A stretch of DNA of 6,709 nt from JAAOZN01 sp964421575 (GCA_964421575.1 CAYQXI010000046.1:1-6709); one strand, 5' to 3'; positions 1-6,202 are shown, counted from the stretch's first letter. Numbers and translations are program-made. Notes: a model not told the origin generated them from the sequence alone.

Positions 1-45
1 CCACACCCCCTTAACTCATGTGGCTAGAAGGGATTGTGTGCAGAT

Positions 46-1041
46 ATGCCTCTACCACTCGGAAAAGTCCCACCAGACATCCTACAAAAAATAGTGCTTA
101 AAAGGATAGGAGCACCCTCACCACTCTTAAAAGTCAAGCCAAGCATAGGCTTAGACGTAGCAGTAATAGCGCTCAAAAACGGCTACCTAATCATCTCCTC
201 AGACCCAATAACAGGAGTAGCAGAAGAGATAGGCTGGTACGCTGTAAACGTCGCTGCAAACGACGTAGCAACCTCAGGAGCCAAACCCATGTTCCTACAA
301 ACAGTCATACTACTACCAGAAGGCTCAGACACAACCACACTCAAACAGATCACAAACGACATGCACACAGCAGCCAAAAAGATAGGAGTAACAATAACAG
401 GAGGACACACCGAAACAGTAAAAGACCTCAAAAGACCCATCGTAATATCAACCTGCATCAGCATAGCAGAAAACTACGTAACAGCAGCAGACGCAAAAAT
501 AGGCGACACAATACTCATGACCAAAGCAGCAGCCCTAGAAGGAACATCAATCCTAGCCAGACACGACAAAACACTACAAGACCTACCACCTAAAATAAAG
601 AGAAAGGCAATAAACCTAGCCAAAAAGATCAGCATAGTAGAAGAAGCAACAGAAGCCTACTCAACAGGCTACGTCCACGCGATGCACGACCCAACCGAAG
701 GAGGAATAATAGGCGGACTATGTGAAATGGCAGAAGCATCCAAACTAGGCTTCATAGTCCACAAATCTAAGATCCCCATACTAGATGTAACAAAAAAGAT
801 CTGCCAACTCAAAAACATAGACCCACTACGCCTAATAAGCTCAGGGACACTACTACTAGCAGTAGACCCAAAAGGTGTAGAAGAGGTCAAAAAGAGGCTC
901 AAAGCAAAAGGCATCCCAGTAGCAGAAATAGGCAGATTCACACCATCCAAACGCATCCTCATAGACGAACAAGGCAAAAAACACACACTACCAAAAGCCG
1001 TAATTGACGAACTCTGGAGACTAGAAGAAGGTATAGGATGA
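46..1041 (+). CDS. PurM/HypE-superfamily (AIR synthase-related) ATP-binding protein, substrate unknown
   Basis: The 331-residue protein has the two-domain layout of the AIR synthase/HypE/SelD/ThiL superfamily. Visible signatures are GLDVAVI (about residues 35-41, the GxDAAV-type metal/ATP segment), SDPITG (52-57), AANDVATSGAKP (70-81), ITGGHTET (117-124), HDPTEGGI (214-221) and SSGTLLLAV (265-273). The N-terminal PLGKVPPDIL is typical of the archaeal HypE-like subgroup. True HypE ends in a catalytic cysteine tail; this one ends LWRLEEGIG with no cysteine, so hydrogenase maturation is unlikely. The family normally uses ATP to activate an amide, carbamoyl or similar group; the substrate here cannot be read from sequence. 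ATG 46 is chosen over TTG 34 because it places the family N-terminus at residue 1. The stop overlaps the nadC start (ATGA), so the two are probably cotranscribed and a role near NAD synthesis is an inference only. The coding strand is very poor in T. The family call is confident; the function is not. Confidence 0.85.
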   Translation: MPLPLGKVPPDILQKIVLKRIGAPSPLLKVKPSIGLDVAVIALKNGYLIISSDPITGVAEEIGWYAVNVAANDVATSGAKPMFLQTVILLPEGSDTTTLKQITNDMHTAAKKIGVTITGGHTETVKDLKRPIVISTCISIAENYVTAADAKIGDTILMTKAAALEGTSILARHDKTLQDLPPKIKRKAINLAKKISIVEEATEAYSTGYVHAMHDPTEGGIIGGLCEMAEASKLGFIVHKSKIPILDVTKKICQLKNIDPLRLISSGTLLLAVDPKGVEEVKKRLKAKGIPVAEIGRFTPSKRILIDEQGKKHTLPKAVIDELWRLEEGIG

Positions 1042-1907
1042 GCAACCCCCTCCTAAAAGAAACCCTACTGAGGTTCGTAGAAGAAGACGCACCCTGGGGA
1101 GACCTAACCACCGAACTAACCATAAACCCAGAAACCGAAGCCAAAGGCAAAATTATAGCAAAAGCAAGCGGCGTCTTCGCAGGCACAGAAGAAGTAGAAA
1201 CCCTAGCATCACTCTTCAACCTCAAAGCCAAGATGAAGATCAAAGACGGAGAGAGGTTCGAAGCCAACACACTACTAGGCGAAATCATCGGAAAAGCCAA
1301 ACACATACTCCTCGTAGAAAGAACCCTCCTCAACCTCCTATCACACATGTGCAGCATAGCAACCGCCACAAAAGCAGCAACAGACCTCCTCAAATCAAAA
1401 GGATTACAAACACGCATAGCAGCAACAAGAAAGACCCACCCGGGCCTCAGACTCTTCGAAAAGAAGGCTGTCAAAATAGGAGGAGGAGACCCGCACAGAA
1501 TGGACCTATCATCTATGGTACTCATAAAAGACAACCACATAAACCTCTGCGGCAGCGTCAGCGAAGCGGTCAAAAAGGCAAAAGCAGCCTCCAGCATCAC
1601 AACAAAGACCGAAGTAGAAGCGAGATCATTAGCTGAAGCACTAGAAGCCGCAGAGGCTGGGGCTGACATAATCATGCTCGACAACATGCCCTCAGAGGAT
1701 GTCAAAGAAGTCGTAGAAGAATTAAAGCGGAGAGGGCTGAGAAATAGGGTTCTGCTCGAAGCCTCTGGCGGAATAAACCAAACAAACCTACTCGACTACG
1801 CCCAAACCGGTGTAGACATAATTTCTATGGGCAGCCTAACCCTCTATCCTCAACCCATCGACATCAGCCTAGAAGTAGAACCCCACAAAGGTGAAGAAGA
1901 TGCCTAA
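1038..1907 (+). CDS. nadC: Nicotinate-nucleotide pyrophosphorylase (carboxylating), quinolinate phosphoribosyltransferase
   Basis: This cytosolic enzyme converts quinolinate and PRPP to nicotinate mononucleotide, CO2 and pyrophosphate, the step that enters the common NAD pathway. The 289-residue length is normal for the family. The N-terminal domain carries EEDAPWGDLTTE (15-26) and AKASGVFAGTEE (41-52). The alpha/beta barrel holds the basic substrate-binding segments TRKTHPGLR (130-138) and GGGDPHRMDL to IKDNH (148-167), then KTEVEA (190-195), MLDNM (213-217), the phosphate-binding EASGGI (241-246) and GVDIISMGSLT (258-268). Catalytic-type Arg, Lys and His residues are all present. ATG 1038 overlaps the preceding stop by 4 nt, with a modest AAGGT binding site at 1028-1032. 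The 3' end overlaps nadX by 8 nt, so translational coupling is likely. Neighbouring nadX and nadA supply its substrate. A long antisense reading frame lies over this gene but is a composition artefact. Confidence 0.97.
   Translation: MSNPLLKETLLRFVEEDAPWGDLTTELTINPETEAKGKIIAKASGVFAGTEEVETLASLFNLKAKMKIKDGERFEANTLLGEIIGKAKHILLVERTLLNLLSHMCSIATATKAATDLLKSKGLQTRIAATRKTHPGLRLFEKKAVKIGGGDPHRMDLSSMVLIKDNHINLCGSVSEAVKKAKAASSITTKTEVEARSLAEALEAAEAGADIIMLDNMPSEDVKEVVEELKRRGLRNRVLLEASGGINQTNLLDYAQTGVDIISMGSLTLYPQPIDISLEVEPHKGEEDA
1887..1894 (+). promoter_or_regulatory. Shine-Dalgarno sequence that fixes the nadX start
   Basis: AAAGGTGA lies within the 3' end of nadC and ends 5 nt before ATG 1900. It overlaps the alternative in-frame GTG at 1891, which would therefore lack its own binding site. 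This favours ATG 1900 as the nadX start. Confidence 0.7.
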
Positions 1908-2730
1908 AAAGGTGCGCATAGGCCTCATCGGCTGCGGAGCAATAGGAAACGAAATCGCCAAAGCAATAGACGAAGGGCTTATACCAAACGCCACACTAAA
2001 AGCAGTCCTAGACAAAGACCCCCAATCAGCAAAAACACTCAACACACAACTCAAAAAGAAGATCAAAGTAGTCAAGACCATCAACCAGCTCCTAAAAACA
2101 GGGGTAGACCTCGTCGTAGAGGCAGCATCGCAACAAGCAGTAAAAGAATACGCTAAAAAGATCCTAAAGAGCAGAAAAGACCTACTCATATTAAGCGTAG
2201 GCGCGTTACTAGACAACACACTCCTCCAAAACCTCCTAAAGATCTGCCAAAGATATGGGAACAGAATCTATGTGATCTCAGGCGCCCTAGGCGGGATCGA
2301 CGCAATAAAAGCAGCAAGTATAGTAGGCTTCACCGACCTCATCTTAACAACCCGCAAACACCCAAACGCACTAGCCTCCTCACCCTTCTTCACCGAAAGA
2401 GGATTAGATCCAAAGAGCATCACCCAACCAACTCTACTGTATGGGGGCGGCGCCTCAGAAGCGGTAAGACTCTTCCCAGCCAACATAAACGTAGCCGCAA
2501 CACTAACACTCGCAGCAACACCAAAAGAACCCCTCATACGCATAATAGCAGACCCAACCCTAGACGTAAACATACACGAATTGACTGCAAAAGGCGAATT
2601 CGGCGAAATAACCATAGTTATGAAGAACAAACCATCCCTAAAGAACCCTAAAACAAGCTACATAGCAGCACTGTCAGCAATCTCAGCCCTACGAAGCATA
2701 TGCAGCTTCGGGCTTAAAATAGGCATATAA
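1900..2730 (+). CDS. nadX: L-aspartate dehydrogenase (NadX type)
   Basis: The enzyme oxidises L-aspartate to iminoaspartate with NAD(P)+, replacing the flavin-dependent aspartate oxidase NadB as the first step of de novo NAD synthesis. The 276-residue product starts with a Rossmann fold: KVRIGLIGCGAIGNEIA, with the GCGAIG dinucleotide loop at 11-16. VVEAASQQAV (72-81), LSVGALLD (98-105), ISGALGGIDA (126-135) and TRKHP (151-155) follow. The C-terminal catalytic domain has YGGGASEAVRLFPANINVAA (181-200) and ADPTLDVNIHELTAKGEFGE (217-236), with the DxxxNxH pattern expected to carry the catalytic histidine. Length is in the upper part of the archaeal range. ATG 1900 is preferred over GTG 1891 because of the binding site before it and because residue 2 onward then matches the family. 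It overlaps nadC by 8 nt. Iminoaspartate is unstable, so proximity to nadA makes biochemical sense. Confidence 0.94.
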   Translation: MPKKVRIGLIGCGAIGNEIAKAIDEGLIPNATLKAVLDKDPQSAKTLNTQLKKKIKVVKTINQLLKTGVDLVVEAASQQAVKEYAKKILKSRKDLLILSVGALLDNTLLQNLLKICQRYGNRIYVISGALGGIDAIKAASIVGFTDLILTTRKHPNALASSPFFTERGLDPKSITQPTLLYGGGASEAVRLFPANINVAATLTLAATPKEPLIRIIADPTLDVNIHELTAKGEFGEITIVMKNKPSLKNPKTSYIAALSAISALRSICSFGLKIGI

Positions 2731-2743
2731 GAGGCAAATTAGA

Positions 2744-2775
2744 GCAACAACCTCAACCCTAACGGTTTATGTTGC
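2744..2775. repeat. Inverted repeat in the nadX-nadA gap (outer dyad)
   Basis: GCAACA (2744-2749) and TGTTGC (2770-2775) are perfect 6-bp complements around a 20-nt loop. A further ACC/GGT pairing (2750-2752 with 2764-2766) could extend the stem with a TTA bulge. It overlaps the CGGTTT/AAACCG dyad, so the two cannot form together in one RNA. There is no T-tract, so it is not a classical terminator. It could still be chance. Confidence 0.35.
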
Positions 2776-2784
2776 CGAAAACCG
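2763..2784. promoter_or_regulatory. Dyad symmetry just upstream of the nadA TATA box, possible operator
   Basis: CGGTTT (2763-2768) and AAACCG (2779-2784) are perfect 6-bp inverted arms separated by 10 nt, and end 5 nt before the TATA-like TTTTAT. A 22-bp dyad in this position is what a dimeric transcription factor site would look like. No known NAD-regulator consensus was matched, so the operator role is an inference. Confidence 0.4.
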
Positions 2785-2796
2785 CCAACTTTTATC
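2784..2796 (+). promoter_or_regulatory. Putative nadA promoter (TATA box) for a leaderless transcript
   Basis: TTTTAT at 2790-2795 is centred about 27 nt before GTG 2820, the archaeal TATA-to-initiation distance, so transcription would start at or next to the start codon. The absence of any Shine-Dalgarno match between 2796 and 2820 agrees with a leaderless mRNA. The BRE position (2784-2789, GCCAAC) is a poor match, which limits confidence. Confidence 0.5.
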
Positions 2797-2819
2797 CAAC
2801 ACCCTACAAATAACATCTT

Positions 2820-3770
2820 GTGCAGACCGCAAAACTCACATATAACATCGTTGAGGAGATAAAATACTGGAAGAAGGTTAGAGAGGCGACTATCCTAGCG
2901 CACAACTACCAGCTCCCAGAAGTGCAAGACATAGCCGACCACGTAGGCGACTCACTAGAATTAGCCAGATATGCAGCGAAAACTAACGCAAAGACCATAG
3001 TGCTCTGCGGCGTAAAGTTCATGGCTGAAACAGCAGCCATACTAAACCCAGACAAAACCGTACTCATACCAGATCCAAACACGGGCTGCTCACTATGTGA
3101 TACGATAAATGCAGAGCAGCTTCGAGCTTGGAAGAAGAAGCACCCAAACGCCGTTGTTGTAGCCTACGTAAACACATCAGCAGAGGTGAAGGCTGAAAGC
3201 GACTACTGCTGCACATCCAGCAACTTCCTCAAAGTCATAGAAGCCATACCGAAAGATAAGGAGATCCTGTTCCTACCCGACATGTTTCTTGGCGCATACG
3301 CTGAAGCCAAGACTGGGCGTAGGCTCCACATATGGATGGGTGAATGCCACGTCCACGCGGGCATCAGACCAGAGGATATCGACGCTATGAGAAGAAAGTA
3401 CCCTAATGCCAAACTTCTGATACACCCCGAGTGTAGCTGTGTCAGCCAATGCCTATACCTCAGCTCAGTAAACGGATCTATCGGAGTCTCCATATTATCC
3501 ACGAGCGGCATGATAAGAGAAGCTAAAGCATCACCAGCCAAAGAGTTCATAATAGCGACCGAAGTCGGCCTCCTTCATCGATTAAAGAAAGAAAACCCAG
3601 ATAAAACATTCATACCCGTTAAGGAGGACGCGGTCTGCAACTACATGAAGATGATAACCCTAGATAAAGTCCTTAGATCACTTAAAGAAATGGTCTACAT
3701 AGTCAAAGTCGATGAAGAAATCGCTAAAAGAGCAAGAATACCCATAGAAAGGATGCTGCAGATCACCTAA
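2820..3770 (+). CDS. nadA: Quinolinate synthase, [4Fe-4S] enzyme
   Basis: NadA condenses iminoaspartate with dihydroxyacetone phosphate to give quinolinate, using an oxygen-sensitive [4Fe-4S] cluster in the cytosol. At 316 residues it is the compact form found in archaea and many bacteria. Family segments are AHNYQLPEVQDIADHVGDSL (27-46), CGVKFMAETA (63-72), NTGC (87-90), SDYCCTSSN (127-135), WMGECHVHAGI (172-182), HPECSC (202-207), STSGM (227-231), ATEVG (246-250) and CNYMKMITLDKV (273-284). By position in the family, Cys90, Cys176 and Cys273 should be the three cluster ligands, leaving the fourth iron free for catalysis. GTG 2820 is the start: the frame upstream gives no better family match, and the TATA spacing suggests leaderless initiation. 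It is separated from nadX by 89 nt with its own likely promoter, so it may be controlled apart from nadC-nadX. Codon use is intermediate between the first genes and the ribosomal genes. Confidence 0.97.
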   Translation: MQTAKLTYNIVEEIKYWKKVREATILAHNYQLPEVQDIADHVGDSLELARYAAKTNAKTIVLCGVKFMAETAAILNPDKTVLIPDPNTGCSLCDTINAEQLRAWKKKHPNAVVVAYVNTSAEVKAESDYCCTSSNFLKVIEAIPKDKEILFLPDMFLGAYAEAKTGRRLHIWMGECHVHAGIRPEDIDAMRRKYPNAKLLIHPECSCVSQCLYLSSVNGSIGVSILSTSGMIREAKASPAKEFIIATEVGLLHRLKKENPDKTFIPVKEDAVCNYMKMITLDKVLRSLKEMVYIVKVDEEIAKRARIPIERMLQIT

Positions 3771-3810
3771 CACACCGGAAGGAAGATGACCAAGTTTAGA
3801 GAATGGAAGG

Positions 3811-3826
3811 GTAAAGTATTTATTTA
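3811..3826 (+). promoter_or_regulatory. Putative promoter (BRE/TATA) for the L22-led ribosomal operon
   Basis: In the 93-nt gap between nadA and L22, GTAAAG (3811-3816) resembles a BRE and is followed directly by the A/T-only run TATTTATTTA (3817-3826). A TATA centre near 3820 predicts a transcript start near 3846 and a 5' leader of roughly 18 nt before TTG 3864. This is the only A/T-rich stretch of the gap and fits L22 being the first gene of its transcript. Confidence 0.55.
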
Positions 3827-3863
3827 GTGGTGTGACGGGTCAAGTCTGGATTGGGGTTCCATA

Positions 3864-4325
3864 TTGCCAGAGTTCGGTTACAGCTTCAAAGAATACGACC
3901 CTCTCATACACGTGCGCGCCAGTAGGCGCGAAGTCGATGTTAGCCCAAAGGCTGCAACCGAAGTCTGCGCCTTTATAAAAGGTAAGAAGCTTCCCGAGGC
4001 GAAGCGTCTGTTAGAGGAGGTTATCGCGAAGAAGCGTGTCGTGCCCTTTAGAAAGTATAAAAGGGATTTAGGTCATAAATCTGGTTTAGAGAAGTTTTAT
4101 GCTGGTAGATACCCTGTCAAAGCCGCTAAAGAGGTTCTTGCCGCTCTTGAAAACTTGGAGGCGAACGCTGAGTTCAAAGGGTTTGATACCGATAATCTTG
4201 TGATAATACACGCTGCTGCGCATCGAGGTAGGAAGGTGAAGAGTTACATACCCAGAGCCTTCGGGCGCTCAAGTCCTAGCTTCAACACACTAACCCATAT
4301 CGAGGTTGTAGGTAAGGTGGTCTAG
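3864..4325 (+). CDS. rpl22: Large-subunit ribosomal protein uL22 (L22/L17e)
   Basis: uL22 binds 23S rRNA and lines the peptide exit tunnel with a long beta hairpin. The 153-residue length fits the archaeal form, which is longer than bacterial L22. Visible landmarks are HVRASRREVDVSPKAATEV (16-34), the KLPEAKRLLEEVIAKKRVVPFR segment (42-63), the archaeal insert HKSGLEKFYAGRYPVKAAKE (71-90), IHAAAHRGRKVKSYIPRAFG (115-134) with the basic hairpin residues, and THIEVV (144-149). The start is TTG 3864; no ATG or GTG lies in frame back to the stop at 3825, and MPEFGYS matches the usual MPRxGYS-like N-terminus. Only a weak GGGGTT precedes it. In most archaea S19 precedes this gene; here nadA does, with a probable promoter between, so L22 begins the transcript. 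S3 follows 2 nt after the stop. Confidence 0.96.
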   Translation: MPEFGYSFKEYDPLIHVRASRREVDVSPKAATEVCAFIKGKKLPEAKRLLEEVIAKKRVVPFRKYKRDLGHKSGLEKFYAGRYPVKAAKEVLAALENLEANAEFKGFDTDNLVIIHAAAHRGRKVKSYIPRAFGRSSPSFNTLTHIEVVGKVV

Positions 4326-4327
4326 AT

Positions 4328-4954
4328 ATGTCTGCTATAAAGAATGTGATGAAGAGCTATATACGAAACGCCGAGATAGATGAGTTTCTACGGCAAGAGC
4401 TCGCTGACGCTGGATACGGCGCATCAGACATACTTAAGACACCTCTTGGCACGAGAATAACAGTCTACGTTACAAGACCGGGCTTAGTGATCGGTAGGAG
4501 AGGCCTAGGGATCAAAGAGCTAACCGAGAAACTCGAAAAGAAGTTCAACCTACCAAACCCACAGATCTCAGTCGCAGAAGTCGAGATACCTGAGCTGAAC
4601 CCGCTCATAATGTGCAACAGAATAGCACAGATGGTCCAAAAAGGCACACCCTTCAGAAGGGCCGCGCTCTGGGCGCTAAACTCTATTATGGCTGCTGGGG
4701 CGATGGGTGCTGAAATCAGGATCGCTGGTAAGCTTAGGAGCGAAAGAGCGAACTTCGAGAAGTATCGTGCAGGGATTCTGCCGAAGAGCGGCGACCCAGC
4801 CGAGAAGATGGTGAGAGAGGCCACTACACACGTCTTGCTGAAGATGGGACTCTATGGTATCAAGGTTAAGATCGCTCTAAAGGACCTCCTACCACCTGAA
4901 TTCGAACTAAAAGAAGCAGGGGGTGAGGAAGGTGGCCAAGCTCAAGCCAGCTGA
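4328..4954 (+). CDS. rps3: Small-subunit ribosomal protein uS3
   Basis: uS3 sits at the mRNA entry site of the 30S subunit. The 208-residue protein has the N-terminal KH domain: TPLGTRITVYVTRPGLVIG (38-56) with the RNA-binding GRRG loop at 56-59, then the C-terminal domain with PELNPLIMCNRIAQMVQKG (88-106), FRRAALWALNSIMAAGAMG (109-127), EIRIAGKLRSERANFEKYR (129-147) and GLYGIKVKIALK (174-185). The acidic, Gly-rich tail (about 196-208) is typical of archaeal versions. ATG 4328 lies 2 nt after the L22 stop, with AAGGTGGT at 4314-4321 as its binding site. Its 3' end overlaps the L29 start. The middle of the gene is A/C-rich like the nad genes, whereas its ends are T-richer. Confidence 0.97.
   Translation: MSAIKNVMKSYIRNAEIDEFLRQELADAGYGASDILKTPLGTRITVYVTRPGLVIGRRGLGIKELTEKLEKKFNLPNPQISVAEVEIPELNPLIMCNRIAQMVQKGTPFRRAALWALNSIMAAGAMGAEIRIAGKLRSERANFEKYRAGILPKSGDPAEKMVREATTHVLLKMGLYGIKVKIALKDLLPPEFELKEAGGEEGGQAQAS
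4918..4926 (+). promoter_or_regulatory. Shine-Dalgarno sequence that favours GTG 4932 for L29
   Basis: AGGGGGTGA inside the end of the S3 gene stands 5 nt before GTG 4932. The alternative in-frame GTG at 4923 lies within this purine-rich stretch and would have almost no space for ribosome binding. Confidence 0.6.
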
Positions 4955-5156
4955 GTTGAGAAAGATGGATTACAAGGAATTAGCGTCAAAAGCACAAGAA
5001 CTTAGAAGTGAACTCCTTCGCCTAAGAACCGCAGCGGCTAGAGGCACGCTTGGGAAGGAGTCTGGCAAGATAAGGAGCGTTAGGCGAACCTTAGCTAGGG
5101 TTCTGACCATAATGCGGGAGAAGGAGCTGGCCGCTAAAGGTGGTGGAAGTAAATGA
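4932..5156 (+). CDS. rpl29: Large-subunit ribosomal protein uL29
   Basis: uL29 is a small helical-hairpin protein near the exit tunnel, contacting L23 and helping form the docking site for ribosome-associated factors. From GTG 4932 the product is 74 residues, MAKLKPAELRKMDYKELASK onward. It shows the family's first helix KELASKAQELRSELLRLRTA (about 15-34) and second helix with IRSVRRTLARVLTIMRE (about 47-63), rich in Leu, Arg and Glu. The GTG at 4923 would add MRK ahead of the canonical MAKLK and is judged less likely. The gene overlaps S3 by 23 nt and Rnp1 by 4 nt (ATGA), indicating coupled translation. Confidence 0.93.
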   Translation: MAKLKPAELRKMDYKELASKAQELRSELLRLRTAAARGTLGKESGKIRSVRRTLARVLTIMREKELAAKGGGSK

Positions 5157-5434
5157 GGATAACACCTTCAAATATCTTAGCACACGAATTGATTGGACTT
5201 AAGATTAAAGTAGTGGGTAGCCGAGACCCTACACTTAACGACGTTGAGGGTATGGTCGTCTACGAGACTAAGAAGACGCTACAGATCTACTCAGGTGGAC
5301 GCGTGAAGACGCTACCGAAGGGTATCTGCAGATTCGCCTTCCAGCTACCACAAGGTGTTGTGGAGGTGGATGGAACTAAGCTCGTAGCGAGGCCAGAGGA
5401 AAGAGTAAAGAAGCTGAGGGTGAGAGTTAAATGA
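5153..5434 (+). CDS. rnp1: Ribonuclease P protein component 1 (Rpp29/Pop4 homologue)
   Basis: Archaeal Rnp1 (Rpp29) is a protein subunit of RNase P, which removes the 5' leader of pre-tRNA; it works as a heterodimer with Rnp4/Rpp21 on the specificity domain of the RNA. The 93-residue protein shows HELIGLKIKVVGSRDP (11-26), VEGMVVYETKKTLQI (31-45), the beta-barrel segment KTLPKG (52-57), RFAFQLPQG (60-68) and the C-terminal DGTKLVARPEERVKKL (73-88), characteristic of the family's Sm-like barrel. ATG 5153 overlaps the L29 stop and is preceded by GGTGGTGG (5139-5146). Location between L29 and S17 is the standard archaeal arrangement and ties tRNA processing to ribosomal protein expression. Confidence 0.96.
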   Translation: MRITPSNILAHELIGLKIKVVGSRDPTLNDVEGMVVYETKKTLQIYSGGRVKTLPKGICRFAFQLPQGVVEVDGTKLVARPEERVKKLRVRVK

Positions 5435-5754
5435 GGCGCATAGGTATAGATGTTGAACCGCCGAAGAAGAGTTGCACAGATGAGCTGTGCCCCTTCCACG
5501 GTAAACTCAGCATAAGAGGTAAGTTAATAAAAGGTAAAGCGGTCAGCGTTAAAGCAAAGAAGATGGTGGTTGTGGAGAAGGAATATCTTCACTACATCCC
5601 TAAGTATATGAGGTATGAACGCAGGAGGAGCAAAATCCACGCCTACCTACCACCCTGCATCGATGTAAAGGAGGGAGACGTTGTGCAGATAGCCGAATGC
5701 AGACCCTTGGCTAAATCAGTCGCCTTCGTTGTCATAAGTAAGGAGGGTGAGTAG
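5431..5754 (+). CDS. rps17: Small-subunit ribosomal protein uS17
   Basis: uS17 is a primary 16S rRNA-binding OB-fold protein. The 107-residue archaeal form shows IGIDVEPPKKSC (4-15), the C-x4-CPFHG element (Cys15, Cys20, His23) typical of archaeal S17, KLSIRGKL (25-32), VVVEKEYLHYIPKYMRYERR (46-65), KIHAYLPPCIDVKEGDVV (68-85) and IAECRPLAKS (87-96). The ATG overlaps the Rnp1 stop by 4 nt and follows GAGGGTGAG at 5416-5424. L14 begins 2 nt after its stop. Confidence 0.97.
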   Translation: MRRIGIDVEPPKKSCTDELCPFHGKLSIRGKLIKGKAVSVKAKKMVVVEKEYLHYIPKYMRYERRRSKIHAYLPPCIDVKEGDVVQIAECRPLAKSVAFVVISKEGE

Positions 5755-5756
5755 AG

Positions 5757-6188
5757 TTGCCCAAGTCTCGTGCAGTTTCAGCTAAAGGTGTTGCTGAATT
5801 CAAGCTATACATAACCAAAGCCATACCAGCGAATTCCATACTTACGTGTGCAGATAATACTGGTGCGAAGACGCTTAAACTTATACAAGTGACCAAGTTT
5901 AAAGGTAGGCTTAGAAGAATACCAGCTGCTGCCGTAGGTGATCACGTTACTGTTGTTGTTAAGAAGGGTAGTCCTGAGTTGCGGAAACAGGTCTTCGGCG
6001 CTGTTATAGTTAGGCAGAAGTATCCTATAAGAAGGGCTAGTGGTCTAAGGGTGAGCTTTGAAGACAACGCCGCTGTAATCGTCACCCCTGAGGGTGATCT
6101 TAAAGGCACTGACATAAAAGGTCCTGTAGCCGCTGAAGCTGCTGAGAGGTGGCCTAGGATAGCTAACTTAGCGCCTATGATCGTTTAG
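5757..6188 (+). CDS. rpl14: Large-subunit ribosomal protein uL14
   Basis: uL14 lies at the subunit interface, where it forms intersubunit bridges and part of the elongation-factor binding side. The 143-residue protein carries LTCADNTGAKTLKLI (29-43), RRIPAAAVGDHVTVVVKKG (53-71), the strongly conserved KQVFGAVIVRQKYPIRR (77-93), FEDNAAVIVTPEG (101-113), KGTDIKGPVAAEAAERWPRI (116-135) and ANLAPMIV at the end. The start is TTG 5757, supported by AGGAGGGTGA at 5741-5750 with 6 nt spacing and by the family N-terminus MPKSRAVSAKG. It lies 2 nt downstream of S17 and 14 nt upstream of L24. Confidence 0.97.
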   Translation: MPKSRAVSAKGVAEFKLYITKAIPANSILTCADNTGAKTLKLIQVTKFKGRLRRIPAAAVGDHVTVVVKKGSPELRKQVFGAVIVRQKYPIRRASGLRVSFEDNAAVIVTPEGDLKGTDIKGPVAAEAAERWPRIANLAPMIV

Positions 6189-6202
6189 TTGGGTGGTGTT
6201 TG

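Noticed and set aside
1..45. Possible end of an upstream gene (in-frame TAG at 25-27) and an inverted repeat CCACA/TGTGG at 1-5 and 19-23
   Set aside because: Only eight codons are visible and nothing is identifiable; the 5-bp arms with a 13-nt loop and no T-tract are easily chance. No convincing promoter for the first gene can be seen in 45 nt.
46..1041. Calling the first gene hypE (hydrogenase maturation)
   Set aside because: The C-terminal cysteine motif that carries the carbamoyl group in HypE is missing, and no other hydrogenase maturation gene is nearby.
959..1705. Long antisense reading frame of 248 codons over nadC
   Set aside because: It is a shadow of nadC. Depletion of T on the + strand removes TTA, CTA and TCA and thus antisense stops. 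The translation is low-complexity Ser/Leu/Ala with no recognisable domain, while the + strand gene is unmistakable.
3771..3810. Transcription terminator after nadA
   Set aside because: No T-rich run or stable hairpin is present between the stop and the L22 promoter, so a terminator cannot be supported.
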